Shown in pieces: positions 1 through 8,304 of a DNA stretch of 64,000 nt. Position numbers and translations under genes: made by a program. The DNA comes from Rhodanobacter sp. AS-Z3 (GTDB taxonomy: Bacteria > Pseudomonadota > Gammaproteobacteria > Xanthomonadales > Rhodanobacteraceae). The stretch is from the NCBI RefSeq assembly GCF_029224025.1, contig NZ_CP119392.1, positions 395,001 through 459,000 of the forward strand. The letters are read 5' to 3'. Within the stretch, counting starts at the first letter, position 1; every line of letters begins with the position of its first letter. Under the pieces are notes generated by a model. The model had not been told where the DNA came from, searched no databases, and worked only from the letters and a program-made list of their open reading frames with translations.

Positions 1-171
1 TTGGCGATGTCTGCGGCGGCGGGGAGGCGAATAATAGATGCTGTGGCGTTTTTGGCAAGCCCTTCTTCAAGAAAATTTTGCAGATATGGCGCAAGCCAAT
101 GATTGGGCAAGAAATTCTTCTTTCATCAGCCCGGCACTGTCAGCCACGACGGATGGACATACAGCGCGAGA
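1..171. other. left edge, no gene recognised
   Basis: No convincing gene is seen between the window edge and the tyrS stop codon. Short open frames exist but lack a ribosome binding site and any recognisable protein character. The stretch is probably the intergenic region downstream of tyrS. Confidence 0.3.
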
Positions 172-1383
172 TCAGGCCTGGATCAGTCGAACTCGCGCAA
201 AGTTGCGCTTGCCTACCTGCAACACGCCTTCGAATCCTGCATGAAACACGCGCTGCGCGTCCTCGACCACGTCGGCATCGATGCGCACCGCTCGCTCTTT
301 TAGCTTTCGGCTTGCTTCAGAGTTGCTGGCCGTCAGCCCTGCAGCGGTAAGCAGCGCTGCCAGGCGAAGACCTTCGACCGGCACGGTCAGCTCGGTCTGC
401 GGCAACAACGAAGTGTCGCCCTCGCCGCGAACCACGGCATGCCACCCGGCAATCGCCCGTTCGGCGGCGGCAGCGTCGTGGAAGCGCCCGGCCAATTCGC
501 GCGCAAGACGAAGCTTGGCATCGCGGGGATTGAGCGCGCCACTGGCCACGTCCTGCTTCAGTGTATTGAGTTCATCCAGCGACACCTCGAAGCTGAGCAA
601 CTCGAACCAGCGCCACATCAAGTCATCGCCGATCTTCATGGTCTTGGTGACGATGTCGATGGCCGGCTCATTGATGCCGATGTAGTTGCCCAGCGACTTG
701 GACATCTTGTTGACGCCATCCAGGCCTTCCAGCAGCGGCATGGTCAATACAATCTGCGGCGGCTGGCCATGGTGCTCCTGCAGCGCACGCCCCATCAGCA
801 GGTTGAACTTCTGGTCGGTGCCACCCAGCTCCACGTCCGCCTTCAAGGCCACTGAGTCATAGCCCTGAACCAGTGGGTAGAGGAATTCGTGGATCGCGAT
901 CGGTTGTTGTGCGGCATAGCGCTTGGTGAAGTCATCGCGCTCCAGCATGCGGGCGACCGTGTGTTGGGCGGCCAGCCTGATCATGTCGGCGGCCGTCATC
1001 TTGCCGAACCACTCGGAATTGAAGCGCAACTCGGTCTTTTCGCGGTCTAGCACCTTGTAAACCTGTTCCGCGTAAGTTTCGGCATTGGCCAGCACATCTT
1101 CGCGGGTAAGCGGTTTGCGGGTGACGTTCTTGCCGGTAGGGTCACCAATCATTCCGGTGAAGTCACCGATCAGGAAGATCACCTGGTGCCCAAGGTCCTG
1201 AAACTGACGCATCTTGTTCAACAGCACGGTATGCCCGATATGCAGATCCGGTGCGGTCGGGTCGAAGCCGGCCTTGATGCGCAGGGGGCGACCGCGCTTC
1301 AGGCGCTCGACCAAGTCTTCCCGCTTGATGATTTCGTCGGCACCCCGCGAAATGGTGGCCAGCGCCCGGTCAAGCTCGCTCAT
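172..1383 (-). CDS. tyrS: tyrosyl-tRNA synthetase
   Basis: Class I aminoacyl-tRNA synthetase that charges tRNA-Tyr in the cytoplasm. The 403-residue product has the class I signature HIGH (in [14 protein letters not shown]) near residue 42 and the second signature KMSKS in [10 protein letters not shown]. It ends with an S4-like RNA-binding domain ([15 protein letters not shown]). Length fits the roughly 400-residue TyrRS of xanthomonads. The frame stays open upstream to a GTG at 1419, but the ATG at 1383 (MSELDRAL) gives the usual N-terminus. The gene is divergent from the M23 peptidase gene, so the 1384-1561 gap should hold both promoters. Confidence 0.95.
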   Translation of the reverse strand: MSELDRALATISRGADEIIKREDLVERLKRGRPLRIKAGFDPTAPDLHIGHTVLLNKMRQFQDLGHQVIFLIGDFTGMIGDPTGKNVTRKPLTREDVLANAETYAEQVYKVLDREKTELRFNSEWFGKMTAADMIRLAAQHTVARMLERDDFTKRYAAQQPIAIHEFLYPLVQGYDSVALKADVELGGTDQKFNLLMGRALQEHHGQPPQIVLTMPLLEGLDGVNKMSKSLGNYIGINEPAIDIVTKTMKIGDDLMWRWFELLSFEVSLDELNTLKQDVASGALNPRDAKLRLARELAGRFHDAAAAERAIAGWHAVVRGEGDTSLLPQTELTVPVEGLRLAALLTAAGLTASNSEASRKLKERAVRIDADVVEDAQRVFHAGFEGVLQVGKRNFARVRLIQA

Positions 1384-1494
1384 GAAGTTGTTCTCTGCAT
1401 TTGTGGATGAGACGCGCACGACATTGTGACGGTGCCGTCAACGTTAATTGTGTGTTAACAAGGAATGTGTTGCAAACCCTTGATGGGAAAGGCG

Positions 1495-1524
1495 TTGACG
1501 CCCTTTACACATCGCCGTTATGGT
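1495..1524 (+). promoter_or_regulatory. candidate sigma-70 promoter for the M23 peptidase gene
   Basis: TTGACG at 1495-1500 is followed after 18 bases by TATGGT at 1519-1524 (17 bases if the -10 is read as TTATGG). It lies about 40 bases before the ATG at 1562, in the divergent tyrS/peptidase gap. The assignment rests on the match to consensus only. Confidence 0.35.
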
Positions 1525-1561
1525 ACGCGCAGTTTGTACTTTGTAACGTGGGTGATACAGC

Positions 1562-3007
1562 ATGGCAGAAGAAAAGCAGGGTGCGCGGCAAAACCGCAAG
1601 CAGGCGATCTGCCGCAAGGCACAGCGCCGGCACTCCAACTTCTACGAACGGTGCGCCCATTGGTCGTTCAATCGTTCGGGCGAGATCGAGCCGATCCGCT
1701 GGCATCGCGAGCGTCTGGTGCTTGCTGGCACGGCCTTGCTGATCACGGCATTGTCCGGCTTCATCATGCCGGCTTGGGCCAGCGCGATGCGGCCCACGCC
1801 CACGCCGGAAATGCACTCGCTGCTCCCCCTTGCACTGCCGAAGGTGGCGCCATCCAGCATCGCCACCCCAACGGTGGATGACTGGCAAGTGGTGCGCGTG
1901 CAGCCGGGCCAGACGCTGTCCGACATCTTCAATGCCCGAGGCTTGGGCATGACTGATTTGCAGCGCATCCTGGACACCGCCGGCACGGCGAAGTCCGCCT
2001 TGCACAGCATTCGACCTGGTCAGGAGTTCGACTTCCTGCTGGGTAGTGACGGCAGCCTGAAAGGGTTTCGCTTCGATCAGGATCAAGCCAGCCGCGCCAT
2101 TGTTCGCCTTGATGGCGATCAGCCGACACTGACGATTCAACACCGCGACATGGACCTGCGCGAACAGGTGGCGCACGGCGTGATCCGCAGCAGCCTGTAT
2201 GCCGCTGGCGATCAGGCCGGTCTGGACGCGGCAATGATCGGCAAGCTCGCCGATCTGTTCAAATACGACATCGATTTCGTGCAGGACCTGCGCGAAGGCG
2301 ACAGCTTCACGATGATTTACGATGACATCTACCGCGATGGTCAGCGCTACGGCCAAGGCAACATCATCGCTGCCGAATTCATCAACCAGGGCACGCGCTA
2401 CACCGCGTATCGCTTCAAGAAGGCCGATGGCAGCTACGGCTGGTACAGCGAGGACGGCCGTCCGATTCAGAAGTCGTTCCTGCGCATACCGGTCGACTTC
2501 ACCCGAATATCCTCGACATTCAGCACCGCACGCATGCATCCCGTTCTTGGCCGCATGCGCGCGCACAAGGGCGTGGACTATGCCGCACCGTCGGGCACTC
2601 CGATTCACGCAGCCGGCGACGGCGTGATCAAGTATCACGGCTGGGAGCGCGGCTACGGCAATTTTGTGCTGATCCAGCACAACAACACCATCAGTACTGC
2701 CTACGGCCACATGTCGCGCTTCGTGAAGGGTCAGCATGTCGGCGAACACGTGCGTCAGGGCGAAGTAATCGGCTACGTCGGCATGACTGGCCTGGCTACC
2801 GGCCCACACCTGCACTACGAGTTCCGCGTCAACGGGGTACAGCGCAACCCGCAGACGGTGACCCTGCCCAAGCCCGAGCCGTTGCCTGCCGTGCAAATGG
2901 CGCGGTTCAAGGCCGAGGTGGTCAAACCGCAAATGGCGAGACTGACTGCGCTGGACACACGCATCAAGCTGGCTCGTGCCAGCGCGCCCGCCAACAACGA
3001 CAACTGA
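1562..3007 (+). CDS. M23-family murein endopeptidase (MepM-like)
   Basis: Probable membrane-anchored peptidoglycan hydrolase that cleaves peptide cross-links in the periplasm during cell-wall growth. The 481-residue product has a basic cytoplasmic N-terminus, one hydrophobic segment at about residues 57-77, and a LysM/OapA-like region (VVRVQPGQTLSDIF) near residue 115. A C-terminal M23 (LytM) domain follows, with zinc ligands in HKGVD (H335) and HLHYEF (H416/H418). The arrangement matches E. coli MepM/YebA. anmK follows directly, so the two cell-wall genes are probably co-transcribed. The exact bond cleaved cannot be read from the sequence. Confidence 0.85.
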   Translation: MAEEKQGARQNRKQAICRKAQRRHSNFYERCAHWSFNRSGEIEPIRWHRERLVLAGTALLITALSGFIMPAWASAMRPTPTPEMHSLLPLALPKVAPSSIATPTVDDWQVVRVQPGQTLSDIFNARGLGMTDLQRILDTAGTAKSALHSIRPGQEFDFLLGSDGSLKGFRFDQDQASRAIVRLDGDQPTLTIQHRDMDLREQVAHGVIRSSLYAAGDQAGLDAAMIGKLADLFKYDIDFVQDLREGDSFTMIYDDIYRDGQRYGQGNIIAAEFINQGTRYTAYRFKKADGSYGWYSEDGRPIQKSFLRIPVDFTRISSTFSTARMHPVLGRMRAHKGVDYAAPSGTPIHAAGDGVIKYHGWERGYGNFVLIQHNNTISTAYGHMSRFVKGQHVGEHVRQGEVIGYVGMTGLATGPHLHYEFRVNGVQRNPQTVTLPKPEPLPAVQMARFKAEVVKPQMARLTALDTRIKLARASAPANNDN

Positions 3008-3020
3008 GCCATCACGAACC

Positions 3021-4154
3021 GTGGATGACGACGCCTCTGCGGTTTATATCGGGTTGATTTCCGGTACCAGCGCAGACAGCATCGATAGCGTACTGGTGAG
3101 CTTCCCGCGCGGGACGCCGCAGCTGCTGGCCAGCCATTCACACCCGTGGCCCAGCGCCTTGCGCGAACGCTTGCTGGCTTTGGCGCAGGGTGACACGGCA
3201 ATCACGCTGGATACGTTTGGACGTCTGGACGTGGAAATCGGCCACGGCTTCGCCGACGCAGCATGCGCCCTGCTTGAAATCAGCGGCACCCCAGCGGCAG
3301 CCGTCCGCGCGATCGGCTCGCATGGCCAGACGCTGCGGCATCGCCCGACTGGCGACTATCCGTTCACGCTGCAACTGGGCGACCCCAGCGTCATCGCCGA
3401 GCGCTGCAGCATCGACGTGGTTGCGGACTTTCGCCGTGCCGATATTGCCGCAGGCGGGCAGGGCGCACCGCTGCTGCCGGCATTGCACGCGATGTTGCTG
3501 GCGAGGCCGGGCCATACGCGCGTGGTGTTGAACCTTGGCGGCATCGCCAACATCACCGTGCTCGGAGCCGATGGCAGCGTCCTTGGTTTCGACACCGGAC
3601 CGGCCAATGGCTTGCTCGACGCCTGGTGCCTGCGCCAGCGTGGTGAATCGTTTGATCGCGATGGTGCTTACGCGACCAGCGGATATTGCGACGACGAGCT
3701 GCTCAATGCGCTGCTCGACGACGACTACTTTGCGCTGGCGCCGCCGAAGAGTACCGGCCGTGAGTACTTCCATCTGGAATGGCTGGCCACCCATTCCCGA
3801 TTGGCGACGCTGGCCCCCAACGACGTGCAGGCGACCCTGCTTGAATTGACCGCGCGCAGCATCGCGCGGGCCATCGCGCGACATGCCACGGACGTCGACG
3901 AAGTGCTGGCGTGCGGTGGTGGTGTACACAATGGCGCACTGATGCGGCGCCTCACCGAGCTGCTGGCACCAAGCGTCGTGATGAGCACCTCGCGTTACGG
4001 CATCGATCCAGATTTTCTGGAAGCCACGGCGTTTGCATGGCTGGCGCGCCAGCGCCTGCTGGGACTTCCGGGAAACCTTCCATCAGTGACCGGCGCGCGT
4101 GGTTACCGCGTACTGGGTGCGATCTATTCCTCGCCAGCGGCAGGCTCGTCGTAA
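3021..4154 (+). CDS. anmK: anhydro-N-acetylmuramic acid kinase
   Basis: Converts 1,6-anhydro-MurNAc, released by lytic transglycosylases, to MurNAc-6-phosphate in cell-wall recycling. The N-terminus carries the family nucleotide-binding start YIGLISGTSADSIDSV. NLGGIANIT and GFDTGPANGLLD, also typical of AnmK, lie near the middle, and ACGGGVHNGALM near the end. There is no ATG near the front. The GTG at 3021 puts the conserved YIGLISGTS about eight residues in and avoids the 32-base overlap that a GTG at 2976 would create with the M23 gene, so 3021 is preferred. The product would be 377 residues. Confidence 0.92.
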   Translation: MDDDASAVYIGLISGTSADSIDSVLVSFPRGTPQLLASHSHPWPSALRERLLALAQGDTAITLDTFGRLDVEIGHGFADAACALLEISGTPAAAVRAIGSHGQTLRHRPTGDYPFTLQLGDPSVIAERCSIDVVADFRRADIAAGGQGAPLLPALHAMLLARPGHTRVVLNLGGIANITVLGADGSVLGFDTGPANGLLDAWCLRQRGESFDRDGAYATSGYCDDELLNALLDDDYFALAPPKSTGREYFHLEWLATHSRLATLAPNDVQATLLELTARSIARAIARHATDVDEVLACGGGVHNGALMRRLTELLAPSVVMSTSRYGIDPDFLEATAFAWLARQRLLGLPGNLPSVTGARGYRVLGAIYSSPAAGSS

Positions 4155-4441
4155 CGAATTCGCTCTGGAGCAAACTGGGTCGCGCGGGTATGCACCAACG
4201 CATTCAGGGCCTCCTGGAAAACGCCCTGCTCGGCCGCCTCCCAATGTCCCTCGAGCATCGCCACGGTCTCGGGGTCGCGCTGGCTTTCGCTGAACTGGTG
4301 TGCGACCGAGAGACCCAGCCCACGGCGCAAAGCCTGCAACATCACATCATTGGTGGAACAGTGCCGATGCCTGGCCAAGGCATGAATACGCTCGGCAAGC
4401 AGTCCATCAATGTGCTGCACGATCATGTCCGGCACAAGCAT
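4124..4441 (-). CDS. small conserved-type hypothetical protein
   Basis: Predicted soluble acidic protein of about 105 residues, not recognised. The N-terminal half (ERIHALARHRHCSTNDVMLQALRRGL) has the length and pattern of a ribbon-helix-helix or short helical DNA-binding unit, but this is only a resemblance. It is convergent with anmK and their 3' ends overlap by 31 bases. An AAAGGGAG motif lies just before the ATG at 4441 and is better spaced for a GTG at 4435, so the start could be two codons later. Confidence 0.6.
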   Translation of the reverse strand: MLVPDMIVQHIDGLLAERIHALARHRHCSTNDVMLQALRRGLGLSVAHQFSESQRDPETVAMLEGHWEAAEQGVFQEALNALVHTRATQFAPERIRYDEPAAGEE

Positions 4442-4567
4442 CACTCCCTTTGCACAGGCCCTGTACCGCTGATACTCGCACGGTCAGCGTGGGACGATCA
4501 CAACGAAAGCGCGAATTCGTGGGCTACTTCGCAATTTGGCTGTACGTGCCTGTCAGCGCCTGCTGGC

Positions 4568-5905
4568 TCAGCCGCCTTGTTCCGTAGCAAGCCGGACGCG
4601 CTCCTCGCCGCGAAAATGCCGCCATAGCCAGGCAAACAACATCATCGACGGCAGCACCGCCAGCACGGTAATCACGAAGTAGCCGCCGTAACCGGCAGCA
4701 GTCGCGATGCCACCGGCGAAGAACCCAAGCAACTTGCCGGGCAGATTGACCAGCGAACTGAGCAGGGCGTACTGGGTTGCCGTGTGCTTCCGGTTGACCA
4801 AGGATGACAGGAACGCCACGGTCGGCGGCCCCAGCATGCCCAGGGTCAGATTTTCCCCGGAAATCACCAGGGTCAGCATCAGCAGGTTGCCCGGATGCGC
4901 GATCAGCAGCAGGTACAAAAGGTTGCTGCAGCCACACAAAACGATGGTCACTCCCAACGGTCGCCACGCGCCCCAGCGGGCGACCGCCGCACCACCGATG
5001 AACACGCCGACGATACCGATCCAGATACCGTAGATTTTGGTGATCGTGCCGATCTCGGTCTTGGAGAAACCCATGTCGCGGTAGAACGGACTCATGATGC
5101 CGCCGATGGTCGCTTGCTCCGGCATCTTGAACAGCAGCAGAAACAACAAGGTCACGCCAGCCAGCACCCAGCCGTAGCGGCGAAAGAAGTCCGCAAACGG
5201 ATCGATCACGCTTTCTCGCATGGCGTCACGCCAACCGTTGGCGCGTACTCTCAGCACGTCAGGCTCACGTGCCATCAGTGTTGTCACCACCGGCACCACC
5301 ATCGATGCTGCCATCAGCGCGTACACCGTTGACCATGACAAGTGATCGGCCAGGATCAGCGCCACCGCACCGGCCAGCAACAGGCCGATCCGATAGCCCA
5401 GCGAGTAGGTTGCCACCAATGCACCCTGTGCCTCGATGGGCGCAATCTCGATTCGGTAGGCGTCCACGGCGATATCCTGCGTGGCACCGAAAAAGGCCAC
5501 GACCAGGGTTGCCGCCACGAACGGGACGAGCATCGCCGGCGTCAGCAGTGCCATCGCCAGCAATCCGAGTACCACACCCAACTGCGCCATCAGCAACCAG
5601 CTGCGCCGCTGACCCAACCGCGAAAAGCCGGGGAGTCGCGCATGGTCCAGCAGCGGCGCCCAGACAAACTTGAACGCGTAGGTCATGCCGGCGCTGGCGA
5701 TCATCGTGATGTCAGCCAGCTTGATGCCGTTTTCCTTCAGCCAGTAAGCCAGCGTGCCGGCCACAAGCAGAAACGGCAGGCCGGACGAAAAACCAAGCAG
5801 GAACATTGTCCATGCGGCAGGCTGCGCGAACGCACGCCATACCGACGGTTTGGCCGGCTGCGCCGATGCGCGATCAGTCGGCATAATCGACGATATACGG
5901 GGCAT
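4568..5905 (-). CDS. ampG: AmpG-type muropeptide permease (MFS)
   Basis: Major-facilitator transporter expected to import GlcNAc-anhydroMurNAc-peptides across the inner membrane for recycling. The 445-residue product has about 12 hydrophobic segments. It carries AmpG-like blocks, including FLLGFSSGLPFLLV near residue 36 and VVAFFGATQDIAVDAYRIE around 135-153. Proximity to anmK and an M23 hydrolase supports a muropeptide substrate rather than a generic drug or sugar. A second ATG at 5884 (MPTDRAS) is also possible. Either start overlaps the 3' end of xth, suggesting translational coupling in an xth-ampG operon. Confidence 0.85.
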   Translation of the reverse strand: MPRISSIMPTDRASAQPAKPSVWRAFAQPAAWTMFLLGFSSGLPFLLVAGTLAYWLKENGIKLADITMIASAGMTYAFKFVWAPLLDHARLPGFSRLGQRRSWLLMAQLGVVLGLLAMALLTPAMLVPFVAATLVVAFFGATQDIAVDAYRIEIAPIEAQGALVATYSLGYRIGLLLAGAVALILADHLSWSTVYALMAASMVVPVVTTLMAREPDVLRVRANGWRDAMRESVIDPFADFFRRYGWVLAGVTLLFLLLFKMPEQATIGGIMSPFYRDMGFSKTEIGTITKIYGIWIGIVGVFIGGAAVARWGAWRPLGVTIVLCGCSNLLYLLLIAHPGNLLMLTLVISGENLTLGMLGPPTVAFLSSLVNRKHTATQYALLSSLVNLPGKLLGFFAGGIATAAGYGGYFVITVLAVLPSMMLFAWLWRHFRGEERVRLATEQGG

Positions 5906-6644
5906 GGTCGGAGAAGCGCTGGTCGCGATAAACCGAACAGGCGCGCAAGCGATCGCGCAAGGATGGCGTCACGACCTGGTAGTCGATCCGCCAACCGACG
6001 TTGTTGGCGCGTGCCTGTCCACGATTCGACCACCAGGTGTATTCCACCGCTTCGGGCTTGATCGCGCGGAAGCTGTCGACCCAGCCGTGCTGGTGGAACA
6101 GCAGATCCAGCCACGCACGCTCTTCCGGCAGGCAGCCGGAGTTCTTCTGGTTGGACGACCAGTTCTTGATGTCGTTCTTCGTGTGCACGATGTTCCAGTC
6201 ACCGCAGATCACGTAGTCGCGGCCGCTGTTCAGCCACTTCTCGAAAATCGGCGTGATCCAGTCCATCGCCTTGAATTTGAACTGCTGGCGCTCGTCACCG
6301 GACGAACCCGACGGAAAGTACAGCGACACCACGCTGAGGTTGCCAAAGCGCGCCTCGATGTAACGACCTTCATTGTCGAATTCGTCCCAACCCAACTCGG
6401 TCAGCACCTGATCCGGCTCACGCTTGGCGTAGATCGCCACGCCGCTGTAACCCTTCTTGCTGGTGGCGTCGCGGTAGAAGCAGTGATGCCCGTCGGGACG
6501 AAACATGGGGTCCCCAAGCTGGGTTTCCTGCGCCTTGGTTTCCTGCAGGCAAACCACGTCTGCATCCTGTGTCCGCAGCCAGTCGAACACGCCCTTGGTG
6601 GCGGCCGAGCGGATGCCGTTGGCGTTGAGGCTGATGATGCGCAT
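5874..6644 (-). CDS. xth: exodeoxyribonuclease III
   Basis: Base-excision-repair enzyme with AP endonuclease and 3'-5' exonuclease activity. The 256-residue product starts at MRIISLNANGIRSA, the standard family N-terminus. It shows LQETKAQ (metal-binding Glu), ICGDWNIVHTKNDIKN (catalytic Asp/Asn) and the C-terminal FSDHAPYIVDYA (catalytic His). Length and motifs indicate an intact enzyme. The frame extends upstream but without family character. It overlaps ampG at its 3' end and is divergent from pyrE. Confidence 0.93.
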   Translation of the reverse strand: MRIISLNANGIRSAATKGVFDWLRTQDADVVCLQETKAQETQLGDPMFRPDGHHCFYRDATSKKGYSGVAIYAKREPDQVLTELGWDEFDNEGRYIEARFGNLSVVSLYFPSGSSGDERQQFKFKAMDWITPIFEKWLNSGRDYVICGDWNIVHTKNDIKNWSSNQKNSGCLPEERAWLDLLFHQHGWVDSFRAIKPEAVEYTWWSNRGQARANNVGWRIDYQVVTPSLRDRLRACSVYRDQRFSDHAPYIVDYAD

Positions 6645-6795
6645 GCTGGCTCCCGAAGCGAATGGCGCATCATAACAACCCCTACCGTGCCAGCCCCGAA
6701 TGCGGCAGCGCGCGCTGCCCGGTCGACGCCGGGTTGTACCATGTCGCCCGCTGCACCTGCGTGCAGCACGTTGCCTTGAACCTGCCCCGCACGAG

Positions 6796-7449
6796 ATGAC
6801 CATGCACGCTTACCAACGCGACTTCATCGAACTCACCTTGCAACGTGAAGTGCTTCGCTTCGGCGAGTTCACCCTGAAGTCGGGGCGACTGAGCCCGTAC
6901 TTCTTCAACATGGGCCGCATCGACTCGGGGGCCGCACTGGCCCAGCTCGGCCGCGCCTACGCGGCCGCCCTGGTCAACGCCGGTCTTGAAATAGACATGC
7001 TGTTCGGCCCGGCCTACAAGGGCATCGCACTGGCCGCCGCCACCGCGATCGCGCTGGCCGAGCAGCATCAGCGCGACCTGCCCTGGGCTTATAACCGCAA
7101 GGAGGCCAAGGAGCATGGCGAGGGCGGGGTGCTGGTCGGTGCACCGCTCAAGGGGCGCGTGCTGATTGTCGACGACGTGATGACCGCAGGCACCGCGGTA
7201 CGCGAATCACTGGCCCTCATCCACGCGCACGGCGCCACGCCTGCCGGCGTGCTGATCGCACTGGATCGTCAGGAGCGCGGGCAGGGCGAACGCTCGGCCG
7301 CCCAGGAAGTGGCCGCCGACCATGGCATCCCGGTTATTGCGATCACCGGCCTCGATGACGTGCTGGCCTACGCCGGTGAGCAACCGCAACTGGCAGCTGA
7401 ACACGCACGACTGCTGGCCTACCGGCAGCGCTACGGGGTTCAGCCATGA
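6796..7449 (+). CDS. pyrE: orotate phosphoribosyltransferase
   Basis: Transfers ribose-5-phosphate from PRPP to orotate to make OMP, the fifth step of pyrimidine synthesis. The PRPP-binding signature [17 protein letters not shown] lies at about residues 122-138. The flexible-loop region [14 protein letters not shown] precedes it. Length is 217 residues, usual for the gammaproteobacterial enzyme. Two in-frame ATGs (6796 and 6802) lie at the front. 6796 is preferred because ACGAG precedes it and [10 protein letters not shown] matches known PyrE starts. Confidence 0.95.
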   Translation: MTMHAYQRDFIELTLQREVLRFGEFTLKSGRLSPYFFNMGRIDSGAALAQLGRAYAAALVNAGLEIDMLFGPAYKGIALAAATAIALAEQHQRDLPWAYNRKEAKEHGEGGVLVGAPLKGRVLIVDDVMTAGTAVRESLALIHAHGATPAGVLIALDRQERGQGERSAAQEVAADHGIPVIAITGLDDVLAYAGEQPQLAAEHARLLAYRQRYGVQP

Positions 7450-7568
7450 GTTCGCCCGGCCTCGATAGACTGTGCTGGCATCAACCACTGCAGCCTCTGC
7501 ACCCCGCCGGGGCGATCGGCTAGCCAGTGCCGTCGGCACCGCTATACTGGCTGGAACGAGGAAAACTC

Positions 7569-8219
7569 ATGCGTAAACCATTGCTCATCATTGCTGCCGT
7601 CGCGCTGACTGCGAGCCTTTCGGCATACGCGCAGAACACCAGCAGTTTCCGCTACAAATGGTACGACGGTCAGGGGCTCGCTCATTTCAGCGACAGCCTC
7701 AGCGCGGATGCGATGAAGTACGGCTACGAACTGGTCAACGACCGCGGGCTGGTGGTGCAGCGTGTCTCGCGCCAACTGAGCGCGGAGGAACGTGTCGCCG
7801 CGAACAAACTTGCGGCCGCGCAGGAGGCGAAGGATCGAGCAGCGCAGGAACGCGCCAACGCCGATGCCCAGATGCTGGCAGCGTATCCCGATGATGCGTC
7901 ATACCAGATCTCGCTGCAGCAGGCACTGGACAGCTACGACCAGCAGATCCACACCACGCAAATCAATTTACGCACCCAGGAAAAGGCGCTGACCGACTTG
8001 CTTGGTCGCGCCGCTGATATCGAGAACAACAAAGAGTCGGTACCGAAATTGCTGGTCGACAACATCGCCAGCCAACGCAATGTGGTCGCCGCACTGCGCA
8101 ACACCTTGCACCGGCAGCAGGACGCGCGTGGGCAGTCGGTGCAGGAGCAGATTCAGCTGATGGCACACTACCGCGAGGTCAAGGCGGCCCGGGAAAAGCA
8201 GCAATCCGCCGAGCAGTAA
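7569..8219 (+). CDS. secreted DUF4124-type protein with coiled-coil
   Basis: Function unknown. The 216-residue product has a signal peptide (KPLLIIAAVALTASLSAYAQ) cleaved near residue 22. An N-terminal unit, FRYKWYDGQGLAHFSDSLS, resembles the DUF4124 domain common in xanthomonad periplasmic proteins. The rest is Gln/Ala/Glu-rich and probably helical coiled-coil. A GAGG ribosome binding site lies 7 bases before the ATG, and TATACT at 7543-7548 is a possible -10 box. No partner is evident from the neighbourhood. Confidence 0.75.
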   Translation: MRKPLLIIAAVALTASLSAYAQNTSSFRYKWYDGQGLAHFSDSLSADAMKYGYELVNDRGLVVQRVSRQLSAEERVAANKLAAAQEAKDRAAQERANADAQMLAAYPDDASYQISLQQALDSYDQQIHTTQINLRTQEKALTDLLGRAADIENNKESVPKLLVDNIASQRNVVAALRNTLHRQQDARGQSVQEQIQLMAHYREVKAAREKQQSAEQ

Positions 8220-8304
8220 CGCTGACCGTCACGGCCTGCGCGTCCGTGGCCCGAGATGAACCTCGAGGGCGCATCCCGCGCCCCCGGTGCAAAGGCCGTC
8301 GCGA

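Noticed and set aside
1505..2932. 475-codon minus-strand frame opposite the M23 peptidase
   Set aside because: Antisense shadow; the plus strand carries the M23 zinc motifs.
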